From an uncultured Bacilli bacterium (GTDB taxonomy: Bacteria; Bacillota_I; Bacilli_A; RF39; UBA660), in the NCBI GenBank assembly GCA_947623815.1, contig CANQHO010000006.1, positions 1 to 40,083 of the forward strand: DNA of 40,083 nucleotides, in the 5' to 3' direction. The notes below the pieces were generated by a model, which was not told the origin of the DNA, searched no databases, and was given only the letters and a program-made list of their open reading frames with translations. Numbering within the stretch: position 1 is the stretch's first letter; every line of letters begins with the position of its first letter. This document shows positions 27,195-35,978 of the stretch, in pieces. Made by a program: the position numbers and the translations under genes.

Positions 27195-29544
27195 TTATTA
27201 TTATCTCCTCTTTTAAAGTATTATTAAGTTTGTTAGTTAAGATAGTTAAATCTATATCATCCCCTTTACTTCCATAACTAGATATAATGGTAATAGCTTC
27301 ATTAATTAATTCTTGATATTCATTTATATCAATTAAATTTTTGTTAAAAGATTGCCCTAATAAGTTAATAAATAAATTATATTTTTCTTTTAAATTACCT
27401 TTACTATATAAAATATTATGGACATCATTTTTATTAAAAGATATAATTTCTCTATTTTGATAGTATTCTTTTAAATTTCTATTTTTTTCTTTATATTTTT
27501 GTCTGTTAATAACATATATTGGTATATTAAAATATTGAGCGGCTAATTTGGATTCGTCATTTATATTTCCATCAAAGCAAATAATACAATTTGGTTGTAT
27601 TCTGTGATCAAATTCAGGTTTTGAACTACTTTTTCTATTTAAAACAACTTCATTATAATTTTCACTTTCTGATTGTAAAACATCTGGATTCATATAATGA
27701 TTGGAAAAACTAGATGGGTTTAATTCTCTTTCGTCAAATTCAATACCAATATCACAAGAATCCATTAAGTATAATGAATTATCTGAAACGTTATTAAAAC
27801 CATAATATACAGAATCTTTTCTGCCATTACCTACACATTCCATATGTGTATTACTTATCATACTAGTTGACAAAGTTGAAGATCCTTCTAATTGATTCCA
27901 AAGGGCTGGGTTATTTATTATTTTATTATTATGAATATTAAAAGAATCAATATTATGGATTAAAAGTTTAAAATCAATTCCATCTAATTCTACTATATTT
28001 ATAAGGTTATCACTGGAGATTTTTTTATTGTTAATATCTAAAATTTCACTATTGATACTGGGTATTGTACTATATTTAATACCTGTTTTTTTCTTATAAT
28101 CAGGTTTAAATAAAGAATTTTTAAGCAAGGTACTATAATAATTTTTTAATTTTTTTTCTATTTCAAATAAAGAACTATTTATTTGACCTAATTTAATAAT
28201 GTCATTAAATTTTAATTTAAGAAGATCAATATCATTTTCACTAATTATTTCTTTTATTATTTCTATACTTGCGATATCTTTAATACTTAAAATGTTATTC
28301 TTTTCTATAATATTAGTCATAAAATTTTTTGAATCAATATTATATTCTCTAAATATTCTTTTTGTTTCAACAATATTGGTATTAAATAAAATTTGTAAAA
28401 TATTATTTTTAATTTCTTCTAAAGAATTATTTTGCATTTTTCCTTCTAGTAAATTTTGACGATAATGTTGATAATTAGTTAATTCATCAATATTTGAAAC
28501 ATTAAAATTATTTTTTTTAGATAATACTTCTATAAGAATATTTTGTTGTTTTTCATTTAAAGTAACATGATTATCTAAAATATTTTTAATTAGGGGTTTG
28601 GTATTTTCATAATTTAATAAAGCCATATGTAAAAGTTTTTTGTCATAAATAGTCAATTTAGATATGTAATCAATCCATTGTTTTAATAAAGTATCCCCAT
28701 TTAATGTAGTTTTTATTAAAATTTTATCAGCCCCACTGTTATATTCTAGTATTGTAGAAATAATTGTATATCCATATGTATTAACAATTATAGGGTTAAG
28801 CAATTCAACAGTTTTAAGAACCGGATTATTTAGTTTTAGTTCCGGGCGTACTTGAAGTAAATTATGTAAAGATTGATTTAAGTATTTTATCTCTTCTGTT
28901 TCAACACCAAGATGTTGTAGGAGTAATAAAGTTTTAGTTTTTTTATATTTCAAAAAATATTGATAAGTTAATTTTTTTGCTTCATTGACTGTTAAAAATT
29001 GTTTTTGTTTATTATTATTTAAAAAATCAAAAAAATCATTATCACATTTGATTAGGTTATCATAACCAAAAGTTTCAATCAAAAGTAAAAGTTGATCATT
29101 TTTAAATATACTTGAAAATTTTTGTAAAGGAGTATTTTCTAAAACAATTGCCATATCAATAGTATTAAAACAATCTGTTCTTAATAAAGAAACTGGTATT
29201 TTTTGGGGATTTTTAATATCACAATTTTTAAAATTAACAAACTTATCTATATCCAAATTTATAATTGCAAAATCTAAATTGGCCTTACTTTTAGAAAAAT
29301 CTGCTATATGTTTTTCATCACTAAAAACATACATGTTTTCCCATGCTTCAAAAGGAATATCACTCAAATCATAAGTTAAAAGTTGACTTTGAAAATTAAA
29401 ATAAGAATCTAACGCTTGTTGTTCATACATATTTTCATCAAAATTAGGATTATCTTGATTTTGACTAATAATTGTTGATACTTGTTCAATAAATTCTTGC
29501 ATTTTTTGCTTAAATTCATTAAATTGATTTAAGTTTAGCCTCAT
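27178..29544 (-). CDS. Large protein of unknown function with a C-terminal conserved-looking domain
   Basis: I do not recognise this 788-residue protein. No signal peptide or membrane helix is seen, so it is cytoplasmic or secreted by another route. Residues 1-480 are mostly helical, Leu/Asn/Lys-rich. From about 520 the character changes to a mixed alpha/beta domain: FKLLIHNID (525-533), STLSTSMIS (556-564), YNEVVLNR (630-637), then IQPNCIICFDG and IPIYVIN (649-680), which look like alternating strands. The order 'LLIH, STS, EVVLxR' vaguely recalls ADP-ribosyltransferases, but the catalytic Arg and ExE are not seen. It points against replication, with a 52-residue partner downstream. AGGAG stands 11 bases before the ATG. 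Confidence 0.75.
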   Translation of the reverse strand: MRLNLNQFNEFKQKMQEFIEQVSTIISQNQDNPNFDENMYEQQALDSYFNFQSQLLTYDLSDIPFEAWENMYVFSDEKHIADFSKSKANLDFAIINLDIDKFVNFKNCDIKNPQKIPVSLLRTDCFNTIDMAIVLENTPLQKFSSIFKNDQLLLLIETFGYDNLIKCDNDFFDFLNNNKQKQFLTVNEAKKLTYQYFLKYKKTKTLLLLQHLGVETEEIKYLNQSLHNLLQVRPELKLNNPVLKTVELLNPIIVNTYGYTIISTILEYNSGADKILIKTTLNGDTLLKQWIDYISKLTIYDKKLLHMALLNYENTKPLIKNILDNHVTLNEKQQNILIEVLSKKNNFNVSNIDELTNYQHYRQNLLEGKMQNNSLEEIKNNILQILFNTNIVETKRIFREYNIDSKNFMTNIIEKNNILSIKDIASIEIIKEIISENDIDLLKLKFNDIIKLGQINSSLFEIEKKLKNYYSTLLKNSLFKPDYKKKTGIKYSTIPSINSEILDINNKKISSDNLINIVELDGIDFKLLIHNIDSFNIHNNKIINNPALWNQLEGSSTLSTSMISNTHMECVGNGRKDSVYYGFNNVSDNSLYLMDSCDIGIEFDERELNPSSFSNHYMNPDVLQSESENYNEVVLNRKSSSKPEFDHRIQPNCIICFDGNINDESKLAAQYFNIPIYVINRQKYKEKNRNLKEYYQNREIISFNKNDVHNILYSKGNLKEKYNLFINLLGQSFNKNLIDINEYQELINEAITIISSYGSKGDDIDLTILTNKLNNTLKEEIIINGPKK

Positions 29545-29569
29545 TATTTTAACATCTCCTATTTTAATT

Positions 29570-29575
29570 ATTATA
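29570..29575 (-). promoter_or_regulatory. Possible -10 box for the 788-residue gene
   Basis: TATAAT on the minus strand; the hexamer 17 bp upstream is TTCAGG, a weak -35. Confidence 0.4.
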
Positions 29576-29624
29576 ACATCAATTATTTAAAACCTGAATA
29601 AAGCAAAATCTTTTTTACGTTTTA

Positions 29625-29653
29625 TTTACAACTTTCCTATTCCATAGTATAAT
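29625..29653 (+). promoter_or_regulatory. Promoter of yvcK-whiA
   Basis: TTTACA (29625-29630), 17 bp, TATAAT (29648-29653). The leader would be about 68 nt. Confidence 0.7.
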
Positions 29654-29681
29654 AAAATTACTTATGAAATACTATTTATAG

Positions 29682-29727
29682 AAAGGAGGCAATAGGTAAA
29701 TATTAAACAAAACCTATTGTTATTTTT
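29682..29727 (+). promoter_or_regulatory. Hairpin-bridged ribosome binding site of yvcK
   Basis: AAAGGAGG (29682-29689) is 38 bases from the ATG, too far to act directly. A hairpin starts on the very next base: CAATAGGT (29690-29697), 14-nt loop, ACCTATTG (29712-29719), then eight bases and the ATG. Folding leaves an effective spacing of eight. No other ribosome site or start codon fits, because an in-frame TAA lies at 29704-29706. Confidence 0.75.
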
Positions 29728-30699
29728 ATGAGAAAAAAAGTTGTAGTATTAGGTGGCGGTACAGGTATGTCCCAACTCCTTAAAGGTTTGAAAGAATTTC
29801 CTATTGACATAACCGCTATTGTATCAGTTTGTGATGATGGAAATAGTACCGGTAGACTTAGAAAAGAATTTAATACTTTGGCTGTAGGCGATATAAGAAA
29901 AGTTATTGTAAGTTTGTCAAACACAGACCCTTTAATGGATGAAATAATGAATTATCGTTTTAAAACAACAAGCGATTTAAATGGCCATACTGTTGGAAAT
30001 TTAATGCTTATTTCCATGCTTAACTTAGTGGGAAATGTATCAGATGGTATTTCTTCTTTAAAACAAGTATTTAACTTGAAAGGAAAGGTTTTACCATTAA
30101 CTGAAGAGGCAGTTACTTTAATAGGAGAAATGATGGATGGTACAATTGTCGAAGGCGAACATAATATTTTAAATAATAATAAACCAATCAAACGAGTTTA
30201 TTATAAAAAAGATCCTAAAGTCCATCCGGAAGTTATAAAAACAATCAAAGAAGCTGATTTAATTGTATTAAGTATGGGAAGTTTATATACTAGTATTATT
30301 TCCAATCTAATTTGTAAAGAAGTAATAAATGCTTTAGATGAAAGTAAGGCTCCTATAGCCTATATTTGTAATATCATGACTCAGCCTGGCGAAACAAATA
30401 ATTTTACAGTTTATAATCATATAGAATGTTTGAATAAATATTTAGGAAAAAGAAAAATAAATACAGTATTTGTCAATAATGGCAGAATACCATCTAATAT
30501 TTTAAAAAAATATGAAAGTATGGAACAAAAAGATCAAGTAAAAATAGATGAAAATAATTTAAAAGATAATTCTATTATTGTATTTAAAAATAATTATGTT
30601 ACAATTGAGGAAGAGAGGATAAAACATCAAACTGAAAAATTAGCTTTAGATGTTTATAGATATATAATAGGTGATTTATGTCGTTCACAAGTCAAGTAA
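29728..30699 (+). CDS. yvcK: YvcK/GlmR-family gluconeogenesis and envelope factor
   Basis: YvcK (GlmR) binds UDP-GlcNAc and supports precursor supply for peptidoglycan, being needed on gluconeogenic carbon in Bacillus. The 323 residues begin VVVLGGGTGMSQLLKGL (GGGTG at 9-13) and contain CDDGNSTGRLR (about 35-45), GDIRK, NGHTVGNLML and MTQPGET, all typical. It is followed by whiA with a 22-bp overlap. The rapZ/yvcJ gene usually upstream is absent here. The start codon uses an unusual hairpin-bridged ribosome site. Confidence 0.94.
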   Translation: MRKKVVVLGGGTGMSQLLKGLKEFPIDITAIVSVCDDGNSTGRLRKEFNTLAVGDIRKVIVSLSNTDPLMDEIMNYRFKTTSDLNGHTVGNLMLISMLNLVGNVSDGISSLKQVFNLKGKVLPLTEEAVTLIGEMMDGTIVEGEHNILNNNKPIKRVYYKKDPKVHPEVIKTIKEADLIVLSMGSLYTSIISNLICKEVINALDESKAPIAYICNIMTQPGETNNFTVYNHIECLNKYLGKRKINTVFVNNGRIPSNILKKYESMEQKDQVKIDENNLKDNSIIVFKNNYVTIEEERIKHQTEKLALDVYRYIIGDLCRSQVK

Positions 30700-31610
30700 A
30701 AAATGAAGTTGGTTCTTTAGAAATAATTATGCCGGAATGTTTATCTGAATTATCCGCCATTTTAAGAAATATTGGAGTAATTCAAAATGATGTGTTAAAA
30801 ATATCAACAGAAAATGAAACCGTAGCGCATAGAATATTTGAAATGTTTAGAAAAATTTTTTCTATCATACCTAAAGTAACTGTCAGAAAAGGATATAATT
30901 TTCATAAAAATTATATTTATCTTTTAGAAGTTAATACTAAATTAGAAGAAATACAGGAAACTTTAGCGTATTTAGATAATACTCCCCCACTATATTTAAT
31001 AGCCGATGAAAGGGAGAAAAGAGCGTATATCCAAGGACTTTTTTTAGCAACCGGTAGTATAAATGATCCTAAAAAATCTAGATATCATTTAGAATTTTCG
31101 GTAAATAATAAAGAGTATGCTTCTTTTTTATCTAAACTTTTAAATGAAATGTATTTAAATAGTAAAATCTTAAAAAGAGAAAATAAATATATGATATATA
31201 TTAAAGAAGCGGAAAAAATAGGTGATTTTTTAAGAATAATTGAATCGACCCAATCGTTATTTTATTATGAGGATATTAGAATTTATAGAGATCATGTAAA
31301 TATGACTAATAGATTAAATAATTGTGAACAAGCCAATGTTGATAAAATGATTCAAACGGCCACTAATCAAGTAAAAGATATTCAAATAATTGAAAAAATT
31401 CAAGGATTAAATTTATTAGATGATAAAACTAAAGAAGCGGCTATATATAGATTAAAATATCCGGAAGCATCATTACAAGAACTCAGTGAAATAATTACTT
31501 TAGAAACTGGCAATCCAATTACTAAGTCCGGTTTACACCATCGGTTTGTAAAAATAAAAAATTTAGCGGAAAAAATAAAAAATAAAGAAAAAAATATTGA
31601 AAAAAATTAA
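30678..31610 (+). CDS. whiA: WhiA, LAGLIDADG-like DNA-binding protein
   Basis: WhiA controls sporulation in Streptomyces and affects division and chromosome segregation in Bacillus. The 310 residues begin MSFTSQVKNEV, contain the homing-endonuclease-like fold (RAYIQGLFLATGSINDP, about 114-130) and a C-terminal HTH domain (YPEASLQELSEIIT to SGLHHRFVKIKNLA). AATAGGTGAT stands before the ATG within yvcK. The crh gene that follows in Bacillus is absent. Confidence 0.94.
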   Translation: MSFTSQVKNEVGSLEIIMPECLSELSAILRNIGVIQNDVLKISTENETVAHRIFEMFRKIFSIIPKVTVRKGYNFHKNYIYLLEVNTKLEEIQETLAYLDNTPPLYLIADEREKRAYIQGLFLATGSINDPKKSRYHLEFSVNNKEYASFLSKLLNEMYLNSKILKRENKYMIYIKEAEKIGDFLRIIESTQSLFYYEDIRIYRDHVNMTNRLNNCEQANVDKMIQTATNQVKDIQIIEKIQGLNLLDDKTKEAAIYRLKYPEASLQELSEIITLETGNPITKSGLHHRFVKIKNLAEKIKNKEKNIEKN

Positions 31611-31624
31611 AAATGTGATAAAAT
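31597..31624 (+). promoter_or_regulatory. Possible promoter of the unknown gene after whiA
   Basis: TTGAAA (31597-31602), 16 bp, TAAAAT (31619-31624), beginning inside the whiA end. Confidence 0.4.
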
Positions 31625-31649
31625 ATAACCCTTGGTAAGGGGTGAAATT

Positions 31650-32480
31650 ATGTCAGATATTGATATGAAAAAAATTTTTAATATGATTACAGGTCGAAAA
31701 TTTACGGATTATGATTTTATTAGTGTATTTTTACCACTACTTCAAGAAAGTGGTGTAAGTGAATTTACCTTAGATGAATTAAGTAAAAAATTGTTTTGTT
31801 ATTACAAAGAAAAAAATTATAGGGAAATTTTTAGAGAAATAAATCAGTTAAGTTATGATTCAAAAGTAAATGTTGAAAAAGCCATAAATCAGGAAAAAAT
31901 GGAAACTGAAAATCTTTTTACTGATGTAGAAGAACCATCAAAAATTTATTTAAATTATCCAAGTGATATGAAACTTCATCGATGGCGAAGAGATTTAAGT
32001 AAAGATGGATTAAATAAAATGCAAAAAATAGCTTTAGATTTTGCTATTAGGTACCAATATGAAATAACAAGTCCTAATCAAATGGATATATATGGTGGAA
32101 ATCCAGATAATCAATATTATTATTTAGGCGCTGGAAAAAATGGTAATGACCAAGTAAGATGGGATTTAATAACTGATGGAGAAATTAAAAATATCCAAAA
32201 ACAAATAAATCAAGGTAAATTTTTCTTTGAAAATCCCAATGATTCAGAAAGTAAATTATTATTGAGTAATAATACCATAAAAGCCTTATATTTAAAAAAT
32301 GCTAAATATGCTATTTTACAAGGCTATATGAATGATAAAATAAAAAGAATTAAAGTTTATACTGAACTTTTAGACAAGTATTCTTTAAAGCAAATTCAAA
32401 CAATTGCTAATACAGAATATAATGGTTTAGAAAAAACAATTGATGAAGGAAAACCATATATTAGAAAAATTAAAATTTAA
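31650..32480 (+). CDS. Unknown cytoplasmic protein
   Basis: I do not recognise this 276-residue protein. It has no membrane segment or signal peptide. The N-terminus (about 15-70) looks like a small helical unit (DFISVFLPLLQESGVSEF). The middle carries many aromatics and glycine (MDIYGGNPDNQYYYLGAG, about 143-160), and the C-terminus is helical and basic. The ATG at 31650 follows AAGGGGTGA; an earlier TTG frame start has no ribosome site. It is a single gene between whiA and the terminator before rplI. Confidence 0.75.
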   Translation: MSDIDMKKIFNMITGRKFTDYDFISVFLPLLQESGVSEFTLDELSKKLFCYYKEKNYREIFREINQLSYDSKVNVEKAINQEKMETENLFTDVEEPSKIYLNYPSDMKLHRWRRDLSKDGLNKMQKIALDFAIRYQYEITSPNQMDIYGGNPDNQYYYLGAGKNGNDQVRWDLITDGEIKNIQKQINQGKFFFENPNDSESKLLLSNNTIKALYLKNAKYAILQGYMNDKIKRIKVYTELLDKYSLKQIQTIANTEYNGLEKTIDEGKPYIRKIKI

Positions 32481-32503
32481 AACATCTTAACTGATGTTTT
32501 TTT
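32480..32503 (+). terminator. Terminator before rplI
   Basis: AAACATC-ttaact-GATGTTT followed by seven T. Confidence 0.8.
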
Positions 32504-32513
32504 CATTATTTTA

Positions 32514-32542
32514 TTGTTTCAAAATGGATAAATTGATATAAT
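32514..32542 (+). promoter_or_regulatory. Promoter of rplI-dnaB-walJ-rlmH
   Basis: TTGTTT (32514-32519), 17 bp, TATAAT (32537-32542). The leader holds a tight repeat TTACCTT-gt-AAGGTAA at about 32556-32571. Confidence 0.6.
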
Positions 32543-32586
32543 ACAAATAAGGCAATTACCTTGTAAGGTAAGAAAGAAGGTAAAGA

Positions 32587-33027
32587 ATGAAAGTTATTTT
32601 TATAAAAGATGTAAAAGGACAAGGCAAGAAAAATGAAATAAAAGAAGTAAAAGATGGTTATGCCATTAACTTTTTAATTAAAAATGGTTATGCCATCAAA
32701 GCCGATCAAAATAATGTAAGAAAATTGAATAAAAAATTACAGACCGATAAACTTGAAGAAAATCTACTTATTAAAGACATGGAAGATTTAAAAAAGAAAA
32801 TCGAAAAAGAAACTATAGAATTTAAAGTAAAAACCGGTTCTCAAGATAAAATGTTTGGGCAAATATCAATAAAACAAATAAAACAAGAATTAGATAAATT
32901 AGGATATGAAATAGACAAGAAAAAAATTAAAATAGAAAATCCTATCATGTCATTAGGATATCATGAAGTAAAAATAGAACTTCATAAAAAAGTAATTGCT
33001 AATTTAAAAATATCCGTAAGGAAGTGA
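32587..33027 (+). CDS. rplI: 50S ribosomal protein L9
   Basis: L9 binds 23S rRNA domain V and affects frame maintenance. The 146 residues start [20 protein letters not shown] with the conserved GYAINFLI and GYAI repeats, then a long charged connecting helix (about 45-75) and a C-terminal domain ([13 protein letters not shown]). The ribosome site is AGAAGGT. It is first in an operon with dnaB, whose start is four bases beyond. Confidence 0.96.
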   Translation: MKVIFIKDVKGQGKKNEIKEVKDGYAINFLIKNGYAIKADQNNVRKLNKKLQTDKLEENLLIKDMEDLKKKIEKETIEFKVKTGSQDKMFGQISIKQIKQELDKLGYEIDKKKIKIENPIMSLGYHEVKIELHKKVIANLKISVRK

Positions 33028-33031
33028 AGTT

Positions 33032-34384
33032 ATGAATCAAAAAGAAATGCCCCATGATAACGCCGCTGAACAATCTGTTTTAGGGGCAATGTTTATGTCT
33101 AACAAGGCCTTAAAACGTTGTTGTGAGGTTATGAATAAAGAACACTTTTATTTGGATAGACATGCCAAGATATTTGAAGTAATGAAAAGTCTTTCTGAAG
33201 CATCTAAACCAGTTGATATAACGATATTAGTTGCAGAATTAGAAAAAAGAAAAGAATTGAATCAAGTCGGTGGTATTGAATATATAACCGAACTTACTTC
33301 AATAGTGCCAAGTGCTGCCCATGTTGAAGAATATATATCAATAGTTGTGGAAAATGCCATAAAAAGAAAATTGATTGAAACTGCTTTTACAATTGAACAA
33401 GACGGTTATAATTGGACATCATCTTTAGATGAACTTTTAGATAAATCCGAAAAAAATGTTATGGAAATTGGTAAAACTAGAAACACTTCAGAATTTCAAA
33501 AAATTCAAGATGTTTTGATTAAAACTCAAGCAAGTTTAGATAAATTAGCCTCATCGGATAATGAAATAACTGGTTTAGAAACCGGCTATCGTTATTTAGA
33601 TAAAGTGACTTCCGGTTTACATCCAAATGAACTAATAATAATTGCCGCTCGACCTGCAATGGGAAAAACGGCTTTTGCCTTAAATTTAGCAACCAATATT
33701 GCCATGAATAGTGGTAAAGCTGTAGCCTTATTTACTTTAGAAATGCCGGCCGAACAATTGACTATGAGAATGATTGCTTCCGTTGGTCAAATCGATAGTC
33801 GAAAATTAACCAGTGGTAGATTTGAAAATAGTGATTGGAATAGAATAAATGAAGCCATAAGTCGTTTAGCGGAAACTAATATCTATATTGATGATACTCC
33901 GGGTATATCAATCAATGAAATAAGAGCTAAAGCCAGAAGATTAGCCAGTGAAGGTAATTTGGGAATAATAATAATTGATTACTTACAACTTATTAGTGTT
34001 AATTCTAGATTTTCGGGTAACCGCCAACAAGAAATTGCCGAAATATCTAGATCTTTAAAAACTTTAGCCATGGAATTAGAAATACCTATTATAGCCTTGG
34101 CTCAATTATCTCGTAGTGTAGATTCAAGAGATGATAAAAGACCAATTTTAAGTGATTTAAGAGAATCTGGTTCAATCGAACAAGATGCCGATATAGTAGC
34201 CTTTTTATACCGTGAGGACTATTATACTCCAAGTGAAGCAATAGATGAAAATACAAGTAAAAGTGAATTTATCATAAGAAAGCACAGAAATGGTCCAACA
34301 ACAACAGTTAAATTGATATTTAAAAGAGATAAATCAACTTTTGTTAATTTTGATGATAGTTTTGAGAGGCAAGAACATGAGTAG
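33032..34384 (+). CDS. dnaB: Replicative DNA helicase DnaB/DnaC
   Basis: The hexameric fork helicase (called DnaC in Bacillus). The 450 residues have the N-terminal DnaG-interacting domain (1-110) beginning with the typical PHDNAAEQSVLGAM, and a RecA-like domain with Walker A ARPAMGKTA (206-214), Walker B IIIIDYLQL and SDLRESGSIEQDADIV. AAGGAAGTG precedes the start. It overlaps walJ by eight bases. Confidence 0.97.
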   Translation: MNQKEMPHDNAAEQSVLGAMFMSNKALKRCCEVMNKEHFYLDRHAKIFEVMKSLSEASKPVDITILVAELEKRKELNQVGGIEYITELTSIVPSAAHVEEYISIVVENAIKRKLIETAFTIEQDGYNWTSSLDELLDKSEKNVMEIGKTRNTSEFQKIQDVLIKTQASLDKLASSDNEITGLETGYRYLDKVTSGLHPNELIIIAARPAMGKTAFALNLATNIAMNSGKAVALFTLEMPAEQLTMRMIASVGQIDSRKLTSGRFENSDWNRINEAISRLAETNIYIDDTPGISINEIRAKARRLASEGNLGIIIIDYLQLISVNSRFSGNRQQEIAEISRSLKTLAMELEIPIIALAQLSRSVDSRDDKRPILSDLRESGSIEQDADIVAFLYREDYYTPSEAIDENTSKSEFIIRKHRNGPTTTVKLIFKRDKSTFVNFDDSFERQEHE

Positions 34385-35150
34385 TTTAAATGTATGTGTT
34401 TTGGCTAGTGGTTCCAAAGGAAATTCCACTTATATAGCCAGTCCGAATACTAAAATACTAATTGATATGGGAATGACTTGTTCTTATATAGTTAATAAAT
34501 TAAAAAGTTTAGAAGTAAATCCAAATGAAATAGATGGTATTTTAATATCTCATACTCATTCAGATCATATCGCCGGATTAAAAGTTTTTTTAAAAAAATA
34601 TAATCCTACCTTATATTTAACTGAAAAAATGTATTTAGATTTAAAAGATCAAATGACTATTTCATCATATATAATAATTGATAAAGAGTTCAACATAAAA
34701 GATTTAAAAATAACTCCTGTTAAAACATCACATGACGCCAGTGATTCACAAGGTTATATAGTAGAAACTCAAGGAAAAACGGCTGTTTACATAACAGATA
34801 CAGGTTATATAAATCAAAAAAATTATCAAATTTTAACTAATAAGAATGTTTATATAATGGAAAGTAATCATGATATTACCATGCTTATGGAAGGAAAATA
34901 CCCATATCATTTAAAACAAAGAATACTTGGTGATTATGGACATTTATCCAATCATGATTCAGCGAATTATTTATCAAAATTTATTGGAAATGAAACTAAA
35001 CATGTATTTTTAGCCCATTTAAGTGAAGAAAATAACACCCCTACCCTAGCCCTTACAACATTACAAGAAAAATTAAAAGAAAAAAATATTGAATTTGATT
35101 CTATATCAATAGCCGAACAAAAAGAAAGATCTGAGTTGATTGAATTATGA
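34377..35150 (+). CDS. walJ: Metallo-beta-lactamase-fold exonuclease WalJ/YycJ
   Basis: WalJ (VicX) is a dsDNA 5'-3' exonuclease implicated in mismatch repair and linked to the WalRK cell-wall system. The 257 residues contain the MBL motif SHTHSDH (58-64), DTG and HLSEENNTP near the C-terminus. The ATG at 34377 has GAGAGGC in front; an upstream in-frame ATG at 34341 lies in dnaB without a ribosome site. walRKHI genes, which accompany it in Bacillus, are not present in this window. Confidence 0.92.
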   Translation: MSSLNVCVLASGSKGNSTYIASPNTKILIDMGMTCSYIVNKLKSLEVNPNEIDGILISHTHSDHIAGLKVFLKKYNPTLYLTEKMYLDLKDQMTISSYIIIDKEFNIKDLKITPVKTSHDASDSQGYIVETQGKTAVYITDTGYINQKNYQILTNKNVYIMESNHDITMLMEGKYPYHLKQRILGDYGHLSNHDSANYLSKFIGNETKHVFLAHLSEENNTPTLALTTLQEKLKEKNIEFDSISIAEQKERSELIEL

Positions 35151-35599
35151 TAAAAATTTTAGTAGTTGGGAAGTTGAAAGAAAAATGGTGGTGTGAAGCA
35201 TGTTTGGAATATCAGAAAAGATTACAAAAATATTGTAAATTAGAAATAGTTGAAGTAGCCGATCAAATTGGAGATGAAAAAACAATTTTAGAAAAAGAAA
35301 AACAATTGTTATTTTCTAAAATAAAAGACAAAGATTTTGTTGTTACTTTAGAAATTGATGGAAAAATGTTATCATCGATTGAACTATCTAATAAAATAGA
35401 AAAATGGCAAATGAATTATAGTGATATTATATTTGTTATAGGTGGTTCATATGGTTTATCTGATGATATAAAAAAAAGAAGCAACGCTTCCCTTTCCTTT
35501 TCTAAGTTGACATTTCCCCATCAATTATTTCGGGTTATGTTATTAGAACAAATATATCGGGCATTTAAAATTCAAAACCACGAAACATATCATAAATAG
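35147..35599 (+). CDS. rlmH: 23S rRNA pseudouridine-1915 N3-methyltransferase RlmH
   Basis: RlmH is a SPOUT enzyme that methylates pseudouridine 1915 of 23S rRNA. The 150 residues include LEIDGKMLSS, FVIGGSYGLSD (about 101-111), LSFSKLTFPHQLFRVMLLEQ and the C-terminal YHK, all characteristic. It overlaps walJ by four bases (ATGA) and closes the rplI operon with a terminator. Confidence 0.97.
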   Translation: MIKILVVGKLKEKWWCEACLEYQKRLQKYCKLEIVEVADQIGDEKTILEKEKQLLFSKIKDKDFVVTLEIDGKMLSSIELSNKIEKWQMNYSDIIFVIGGSYGLSDDIKKRSNASLSFSKLTFPHQLFRVMLLEQIYRAFKIQNHETYHK

Positions 35600-35616
35600 A
35601 CAAATGTCTATTTTTT
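35595..35616. terminator. Terminator after rlmH
   Basis: AATAGAC-aaat-GTCTATT followed by T, overlapping the rlmH stop codon. It also lies at the 3' end of the convergent Xre gene. Confidence 0.75.
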
Positions 35617-35854
35617 AGTTGGTGTTAAAAACAATGATATCATTGAAATTGCATTCTAAGGCATGACAAATTCTTATCAAAACGTCAATGTCAATTTTAG
35701 TAATATCTCCTTTATAATATTTTTGAAGAGTTTGAAAATGAAGATTAGCATCTTTACATAATTTATTTTTGCTAATATTTTTTTTAAACATCACTTCGGC
35801 TAATTTAAAATTTACTTGTCCAAATTCATTTTTGTATACATATTCTTCTGTCAT
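35615..35854 (-). CDS. Xre-family small DNA-binding protein
   Basis: A 79-residue protein with a Cro/C1-type HTH (about 17-70): VMFKKNISKNKLCKDANLHF, LQKYYKGDITKIDIDVLIRI and C-terminal LECNFNDIIVF, which is the usual 'L-x-C-x-x-x-D-I' end of this family. It probably represses transcription; no partner toxin gene is adjacent. AGAGGTG precedes the ATG. It is oriented against replication and divergent from spoIIR. Confidence 0.88.
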   Translation of the reverse strand: MTEEYVYKNEFGQVNFKLAEVMFKKNISKNKLCKDANLHFQTLQKYYKGDITKIDIDVLIRICHALECNFNDIIVFNTN

Positions 35855-35883
35855 ACTACACCTCTAAAGTTATTTTATCATTT

Positions 35884-35913
35884 ATTATACGCCTTTAAAT
35901 ATTGCATTTTGAA
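35884..35913 (-). promoter_or_regulatory. Promoter of the Xre gene
   Basis: Minus strand TTCAAA (35908-35913), 18 bp, TATAAT (35884-35889). Confidence 0.5.
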
Positions 35914-35978
35914 GTACTATTTAAAGATATAGTGAATAAAATAAAAAAATTATTCCATGATATATTAGGAGGTAGTAT

